NCBI GenBank assembly: GCA_030041495.1
Contig: JASHNT010000015.1
Span: 1-64,000 of the forward strand
Direction of reading: 5' to 3'
From: Bryobacteraceae bacterium
Lineage (GTDB): Bacteria > Acidobacteriota > Terriglobia > Bryobacterales > Bryobacteraceae
Length of the DNA stretch: 64,000 nt
In this document: positions 59,170 to 64,000 of the stretch, piece after piece
Position numbering within the stretch: position 1 is the first letter of the stretch
Layout: every line of letters starts with the position of its first letter
Program-made: the position numbers and the translations under genes
The notes under the pieces: generated by a model
Database searches by the model: none
What the model was told of the DNA's origin: nothing
Seen by the model: only the letters and a program-made list of their open reading frames with translations

Positions 59170-61734
59170 TTGTCTCGCCGCAGTTCCGTCCGCAGCCCCG
59201 TCCGGCAGGAGGCCTCGAAAGCCCCCCTTATCTCACCGCCCGAATCCAACCCCGCGCCGGTTTCCCTGCCCCTCGCTTTGGCGCCCTTGGTGGCCCTGCT
59301 CGCCGGAAGCGGCTGTGCGGCGCTGATTTACGAAATCGTTTGGTTCCAGTTGTTGCAGTTGGTGATCGGCGCTTCGGCGGTGTCGCTGGGATTGCTGCTG
59401 GCGTTTTACATGGGCGGATTGTGTCTGGGCAGCGTGGCATTTGCCCGCTTCGTGTCTCCGTCGCTCGACGCGCGGCGAGTCTATGCATTGATCGAGGCAG
59501 GCATCGGAGCCTTCGGCATCCTGGCCTTGTTCGGCGTTCCGCTGGCCGGCCGATTGTACCTGGTGGGACCGATGCAGGGCTTGGGCGGGCTGATCTTTCG
59601 CGGAGTGATCGCGGGGATGTGCCTGCTTCCGCCGGCTCTGCTGATGGGAGGGACTTTTCCCGCAGCCTCCCGCTGGGCGGGCCAGTATCAAGGCGCGGAA
59701 ACCAGCCGCGTACCGTGGTTCGGGCTGCTGTACGCCGCCAACACCTGCGGCGCCGTGCTGGGTTGCGTGCTGGCAGGGTTCTATCTGCTTCGCCTTCACG
59801 ATCTGGCGGTAGCCACTTACGTGGCCGCCGCGGTGAACTTCTCGGTTGCCTGCGTTGCTTACTTGCTTCCGCAAAGCGCGGATCTTGCGCAAGACGCGGA
59901 ACCGGCCAGCGCTTCGCCTCCGCGCCGGGCGCGCGGCGTGAGCTGGATTTACGTGAGCATCGCGCTTTCCGGGTTTGCTGCGCTCGGCGCGGAAGTGGTG
60001 TGGACGCGCCTGCTGTCGCTTCTGCTGGGCGCGACGGTTTACACCTTTTCGATCATCCTGGCCGTCTTTCTGACCGGCCTGTGGGCGGCGAGCAGCGTGA
60101 CATCTTTGCTGATGAAACGGCTGCGGGAACCGCGCATCGCGCTGGGTGCGTGCCAGATCCTGATGGGCGCAGCGTGCGCCTGGACAGCTCACGCTGTTGC
60201 GCAATCGCTGCCATTTTGGCCGGTCGACCCGATGCTGTCCATCGATCCGTGGACCAATTTCGAGCTGGACGTGATTCGTTGCGCGTTTGCGATTCTGCCC
60301 GCCGCGCTGCTGTGGGGCGCGAGTTTCCCGTTGGCGCTCCAGTGCGCAGCCGCGGAGAGCGAGGATCCGGCGCGGTTGACCGGCGAAGTTTACGCGGCCA
60401 ATACCGCCGGGGCCATCGTGGGCGCGCTGCTGTTCAGCCTGGCGCTGATCCCCGCACTGGGAACGGCCGGGGCCCAACAGGTGCTGGTGTGGGTGGGCGC
60501 GGCGGCAGGCGTGGCCGCGTTGACGCCGTTGATCGGGAGCAAAGGCGGTACCGAAGGCGGGCTCAAGCGGTTCGCCATCGGCGGAGCCGCGGCAGTCGCT
60601 ATTGCGGGTGTCGCGAGCCCCTTCGTCATACAGATTCCGTGGCAGGTGATCGCGTACGGACGCCGTGTTGCACCCATTCTGCGCGCGGCGCATACAGGCT
60701 CGATTGAGGGCCGGCTCACGCCTTTGTTTGTCGGCGAAGGGACCAACGCTTCGGTGGCGATCGCGCAAGAAGGGCAAGGCGAGAACGACCGCATTTTTTA
60801 CGTCAGCGGAAAGCCGGAAGCGTCATCGGGGCGTGTGGATATGCGCCTGCAGAGAATGATGGGGCATCTTCCGGCGTTGATGGACCCAAATCCACGCTCG
60901 GTGCTGGTGGTGGGATTCGGAGCAGGCGTGACCGCGGGATCGTTTGTGCCCTATCCGGATGTCCGCAAGATTGTCATCTGCGAACTCGAGCCTCTTATTC
61001 CGCCGGCGTCAGGAAAATTCTTCGCGCAACAAAACAACGGCATTGTCAACGACCCTCGCACCACGATTGTGGACGACGACGCGCGGCATTACATCCTGAC
61101 TTCGCCGGAAAAATTCGACGTCATTACCACCGATCCCATTCATCCCTGGGTGAAAGGCACATCCGCGCTTTACTCGCGCGAGTATTATGAGCTGGTCAAG
61201 CAGCATTTGAATCCCAGTGGCGTCGCGGCGCAATGGCTGCCGCTCTACGAAAGCGATTCCGAGACCGTGCGAACCGAACTGGCTACCTTTTTCAGTGTCT
61301 TCCCCAGCGCGACTGTCTGGAGCAACTTCAGCGATGGCGACGGCTACGACATGGTGCTGGTTGGCCGCTCGGATGACTCGGCCAACACCCCGATCGATGT
61401 GGATGCGCTCGACTCGCGTTTGAAGAGCCCCGGGTATGCCGGCGTCGCGGCGTCTTTACAAGACGTCGGATTCCCCTCCGCCGTGGACCTGCTCGCGTCC
61501 TATGCCGGCCGCGCCGCGGATCTTCAGCCGCTGCTTGAAGGCGCCCAGATTAACGAGGATCTCTCCATGCGCTTGCAGTACCTCGCCGGAATGGGCGTCA
61601 ATTCTTCCGAAGCCGCGCCGCTGTATCGTTCGATCCTTTCCTATCGCCGGTTCCCGGAGGGTTTGTTCGCCGGCACGGCCGCACAGATCGAGGCATTACA
61701 CGCCCGTCTAGGACGAGCGGTCCTTACGTTTTAA
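59170..61734 (+). CDS. Fused MFS-like membrane / spermidine synthase-like protein, 854 aa
   Basis: Two blocks of membrane helices (about 33-240 and 262-490), with motifs such as GCAALIYEIVWFQLLQLVIG, LMGGTFPAASRW and GAEVVWTRLLSLLLGATVYT, resemble the MFS-like part of fused spermidine synthases. A C-terminal Rossmann methyltransferase/aminopropyltransferase fold follows (about 540-780): RSVLVVGFGAGVTAGSFVPY, KIVICELEPLIP, IVDDDARHYILTSPEKFDVI and TTDPIHPWVKGTSALYSREY. Whether it makes polyamines or has another role is not known. The start is TTG 59170. The next gene starts 7 bases after the stop. Confidence 0.88.
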   Translation: MSRRSSVRSPVRQEASKAPLISPPESNPAPVSLPLALAPLVALLAGSGCAALIYEIVWFQLLQLVIGASAVSLGLLLAFYMGGLCLGSVAFARFVSPSLDARRVYALIEAGIGAFGILALFGVPLAGRLYLVGPMQGLGGLIFRGVIAGMCLLPPALLMGGTFPAASRWAGQYQGAETSRVPWFGLLYAANTCGAVLGCVLAGFYLLRLHDLAVATYVAAAVNFSVACVAYLLPQSADLAQDAEPASASPPRRARGVSWIYVSIALSGFAALGAEVVWTRLLSLLLGATVYTFSIILAVFLTGLWAASSVTSLLMKRLREPRIALGACQILMGAACAWTAHAVAQSLPFWPVDPMLSIDPWTNFELDVIRCAFAILPAALLWGASFPLALQCAAAESEDPARLTGEVYAANTAGAIVGALLFSLALIPALGTAGAQQVLVWVGAAAGVAALTPLIGSKGGTEGGLKRFAIGGAAAVAIAGVASPFVIQIPWQVIAYGRRVAPILRAAHTGSIEGRLTPLFVGEGTNASVAIAQEGQGENDRIFYVSGKPEASSGRVDMRLQRMMGHLPALMDPNPRSVLVVGFGAGVTAGSFVPYPDVRKIVICELEPLIPPASGKFFAQQNNGIVNDPRTTIVDDDARHYILTSPEKFDVITTDPIHPWVKGTSALYSREYYELVKQHLNPSGVAAQWLPLYESDSETVRTELATFFSVFPSATVWSNFSDGDGYDMVLVGRSDDSANTPIDVDALDSRLKSPGYAGVAASLQDVGFPSAVDLLASYAGRAADLQPLLEGAQINEDLSMRLQYLAGMGVNSSEAAPLYRSILSYRRFPEGLFAGTAAQIEALHARLGRAVLTF

Positions 61735-61741
61735 TAGAAGG

Positions 61742-62374
61742 ATGACGACCCGCTTCCGAGTCCTGCTCGCCGCCGCGCTGCTGGTCCCGCTCGCCGCCTG
61801 GGCCGATGTCTTGTGCGCGCTCGGTTCTGCCTCCGCCGTCAAGGCCTATAAAGCCGCTTCCGACCAGAGACCAAGCGCCGATACCATGCAGATCGTGCGC
61901 CGGGTCAACGCCACGTTGATGCCGTTCTGCCAGCCGGAGTGCCCGGAAGCAGCCATGCTGCGCAACGACACCGCGCCGAACCTGATGCTGGCCGCCGATC
62001 AGGACGGCGCAAAGCTGGTCTACGCTCCGCAATTCTTCGCCGCTGTCTACGCCAAATATGGCGAGCCTGCCCTGATCGCGCTCATCGCCCACGTTTACGG
62101 CCACGCCATCGATGAGGTCAAGCGGCCCACGTGGCTCCCGGCTTCCTGGAACATGGAGCTGCGCGCCGACGGTTGGGCCGGATGCGTTCTGGCCAAATCG
62201 AATTTGCCGGCCGCCTCGCTCTCCTCCGCGCTGGCCGCCCTCGCCTCGTACCCGCCTCCTCCCCAACAGGCCTGGGCGCCTCGCTCGGCCGCGCTGCGCC
62301 TCGGCTTCTCTCATTGCGGAGGCGCAACGCCGGAGTTCGACGCCGCGGCACGGTCGACAAATAAGCCGAAATAA
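61742..62374 (+). CDS. Secreted metalloprotease-like protein lacking the catalytic Glu, 210 aa
   Basis: The signal peptide (MTTRFRVLLAAALLVPLAAW) precedes a helix-rich domain with LIALIAHVYGHAIDEVKRP (about 117-135) and MELRADGWAGCVLAKS (about 145-160). This is the arrangement of neutral zinc proteases (HExxH, then a third ligand in ELxAD), but the catalytic Glu of HExxH is Val (HVYGH). The two His and the Glu ligand remain, so it may bind zinc without cutting peptides. It follows the fused spermidine synthase-like gene after 7 bases. Confidence 0.65.
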   Translation: MTTRFRVLLAAALLVPLAAWADVLCALGSASAVKAYKAASDQRPSADTMQIVRRVNATLMPFCQPECPEAAMLRNDTAPNLMLAADQDGAKLVYAPQFFAAVYAKYGEPALIALIAHVYGHAIDEVKRPTWLPASWNMELRADGWAGCVLAKSNLPAASLSSALAALASYPPPPQQAWAPRSAALRLGFSHCGGATPEFDAAARSTNKPK

Positions 62375-62465
62375 GCGCGGTTAGGCCGTTTTTTTCGGCG
62401 CGCAATTGCGATAGACTTGCCCAAGGTAGAGGTTAAAGACTGGAAGCACAAGACTGGAGGCAACC

Positions 62466-64000
62466 ATGTCCTGCCGTGTTCTGCTCCTCTGCGCCGCTGC
62501 GGTCGCTGCCGCCCAACAGGTCGAGCCCGTCTACCGCGCCGGCACACAACTGGTCCAAGTGGATGTCGAGGTCCGCAATGACAAGGGCCCGGTCCGCGGA
62601 CTCACCAAAGACGATTTCACGCTTCAGGACAAAGGCAAGCCGCAGAACATAAGCCTGTTCGCGATGAATGAAACCGGGGAGGGTCCCAAAGCCGATCCCC
62701 TGCCGTCCGGCGTGGTCTCCAACCGCATCAACGCCAAGGGCGAAAGCGTCCGGAACGCGGTGGTAATTCTGTTCGACCGCCTGAACATCATCGATGACAG
62801 CAACACTTCCGGCAGCTCCAGCAGTTCGAGCAGCTCTAATCCGGGCTTGAGCGGCCTCGCGGCCGGAGCTCAAGCTCGCGCAGGCCGCCAGATCCTGGAA
62901 GTGCTCGCCTCGCTCGAGCCCACGCAAAGAATCGGATTGTACTCCCTCTTTCAAGATCTCACCGTCGTGCGCGATTTCACGGAAGATTCCGCGCCTCTGA
63001 TCGAATCCGCCAAGCGGCTGCTCTCGGCGGCGCCGGTCACTGCGCCCACTCCGGAAGGCCAGGCTCTAGACAAAGCCCTGCGTGACGCGCTCACTCCGGG
63101 CATTCCTCTGGAGCACAGCGTCCGCGCTGAGATCACGCAAAAGGCCTTCCGCGGCGTCGCCCGCCGCATGGATGGGGTTGTGGGCCGCAAGAGCCTGGTT
63201 TGGGTCGTGAGTAGCTTTCCACTGACTTTCGGAAACGATGCCAGCCGCCGCGGCGACGATGAGGCCGAGGTCAATGCCATCGCCGCCGAACTGAGCGACG
63301 CCAATATCGCCGTCTACGCCATGGATCCGCGCGGAGCCGGCACTGGACTGGGGCAAGCCTCAAACAAAACTGCTCCGGGTACCGAGCAAGAAGGACACTT
63401 GATGAACGGCCGCGGTGGGAGCAAAGGCGCCGGCGCCCTCGACAGCGCCCAGCAAAGCCAGAGTACGCTTTCCGGCCCCCAAGCCATGGAGATGATCGCC
63501 CAGCAAACCGGCGGCTCCAATCTCATCAGTGTCAACGATATCTCCCAGCCCATCCGCGACGTGATCGATTCGTCCCGCGTCTCCTATAGTCTCGGTTTTT
63601 ACGTCGATGGCAAGGCTCTGGACAACAAGAAGCACGAACTCAACGTCAAGCTCGCTAAAAAACCGGAAACCTCCGGGGCGAAACTTTTCTACCGCAAAAG
63701 CTATATCGCGACCGTCCGCACGGACCGTCCCCAGATCAACGAACTGATCGCCGACCGCCTCGATGCCAATCGCGTGGGCCTCATGGCCGCCGCCGCCCCC
63801 GCCCCTAACCGTCCCGGTGCCGACGCCGTGCAAATCCGCGTCGATTTGAAAGACCTTCAGTTCGAAAAGCGCGCCGATAAATGGGTCACTTCGTTCGATC
63901 TCGCTCTGGCCATCGAAGCCGGCGGCGAGCCCAAAGTCGCCGTCAGCCCCGAGAGCTTGAGTCTCAGCGACGATCAGCTCAAACAAGGCCTTGCCGGAGG
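62466..64000 (+). CDS. VWA-domain acidobacterial protein (TIGR03436 type), partial
   Basis: The signal peptide MSCRVLLLCAAAVAAAQQ leads to YRAGTQLVQVDVEVRNDKGP, RGLTKDDFTLQDKGKPQNIS, AVVILFDRLNI, GRKSLVWVVSSFPLTFGNDA, MIAQQTGGSNLISVNDISQP and SRVSYSLGFYVDGKALDNKK, the series of the TIGR03436 family. It contains a serine-rich stretch near residue 115 and is beta-rich after about 380. A GGAGG site lies just before the ATG. The frame is open to the right edge at 64000, so the C-terminus is missing. It is a paralogue of 33628-35025. Confidence 0.88.
   Translation, partial: MSCRVLLLCAAAVAAAQQVEPVYRAGTQLVQVDVEVRNDKGPVRGLTKDDFTLQDKGKPQNISLFAMNETGEGPKADPLPSGVVSNRINAKGESVRNAVVILFDRLNIIDDSNTSGSSSSSSSSNPGLSGLAAGAQARAGRQILEVLASLEPTQRIGLYSLFQDLTVVRDFTEDSAPLIESAKRLLSAAPVTAPTPEGQALDKALRDALTPGIPLEHSVRAEITQKAFRGVARRMDGVVGRKSLVWVVSSFPLTFGNDASRRGDDEAEVNAIAAELSDANIAVYAMDPRGAGTGLGQASNKTAPGTEQEGHLMNGRGGSKGAGALDSAQQSQSTLSGPQAMEMIAQQTGGSNLISVNDISQPIRDVIDSSRVSYSLGFYVDGKALDNKKHELNVKLAKKPETSGAKLFYRKSYIATVRTDRPQINELIADRLDANRVGLMAAAAPAPNRPGADAVQIRVDLKDLQFEKRADKWVTSFDLALAIEAGGEPKVAVSPESLSLSDDQLKQGLAG

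Noticed and set aside
59233-60777. 514-codon minus-strand open frame
   Set aside because: It is antisense to the fused spermidine synthase-like gene and rich in Arg, Gln and His, a typical shadow.

Overview
The window looks like a chromosome segment from an Acidobacteriota bacterium of the Bryobacterales / 'Candidatus Solibacter' type. The evidence is the set of lineage-typical families: two TIGR03435 proteins, two VWA proteins of the TIGR03436 type, an ADOP-type ABC permease next to a PadR regulator, an Oar-like TonB-dependent receptor of about 1250 residues, a DUF3300 protein, and many small secreted proteins. The DNA is GC-rich and genes often overlap by ATGA or TAATG junctions.

1-5.2 kb is an accessory region. 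It holds the edge of an IS3-like element, an IS1595-family transposase, four small genes (two of them start divergently on one CATG), a P4-type primase remnant, a TIGR03435 protein convergent with a lone BlaI-type repressor, and the 3' tail of another transposase. 5.2-8.6 kb is the succinate dehydrogenase operon (membrane subunit, sdhA, sdhB). 8.6-10.3 kb is an AAA ATPase + DUF4276 pair that resembles a defence module; both genes carry a frameshift.

10.3-22.4 kb is mostly housekeeping: DUF3300 protein, Uma2-type nuclease, deacetylase-fold enzyme, STAS protein, HEAT-repeat protein, an RRM RNA-binding protein with a 25-bp palindrome in its leader, PIN-TRAM protein, ispD, ispF, a type III polyketide synthase, and a convergent ACP-FabF-TIGR03435 operon. 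22.4-24.7 kb carries a three-gene, toxin-antitoxin-like operon (DUF433, PIN-like DUF5615, and a C-terminally cut HEPN/RES protein). 24.7-29.9 kb is a BatA/VWA - VWA/GATase-like - DUF4159 cell-envelope operon.

30-38 kb has a multicopper oxidase followed by a frameshifted PQQ sugar dehydrogenase, an SRPBCC protein, and a PadR - ADOP permease - VWA operon. 39-40.5 kb encodes a primary-type sigma factor. 40.5-43.0 kb is a gene graveyard: a decayed ATP synthase gamma-subunit tail fused to PolX fragments, a hydrolase with one nonsense codon, and a helix-hairpin-helix gene with two stops and a frameshift.

43-52.8 kb has periplasmic oxidoreductases (cytochrome-PQQ dehydrogenase; GMC oxidoreductase with gluconate dehydrogenase subunit 3), a secreted protein coupled to an amidohydrolase, mtgA, a fatty acid desaturase and a secreted protein with a papain-like motif pattern. 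52.8-64 kb has a KpsF/GutQ isomerase, a TPR protein, the TonB-dependent receptor under a strong promoter framed by an inverted repeat, a fused MFS/spermidine-synthase protein, a metalloprotease-like protein lacking the catalytic glutamate, and a VWA protein that runs off the right edge.

All family names come from reading motifs; no database search was run. No tRNA, rRNA or CRISPR array was recognised.
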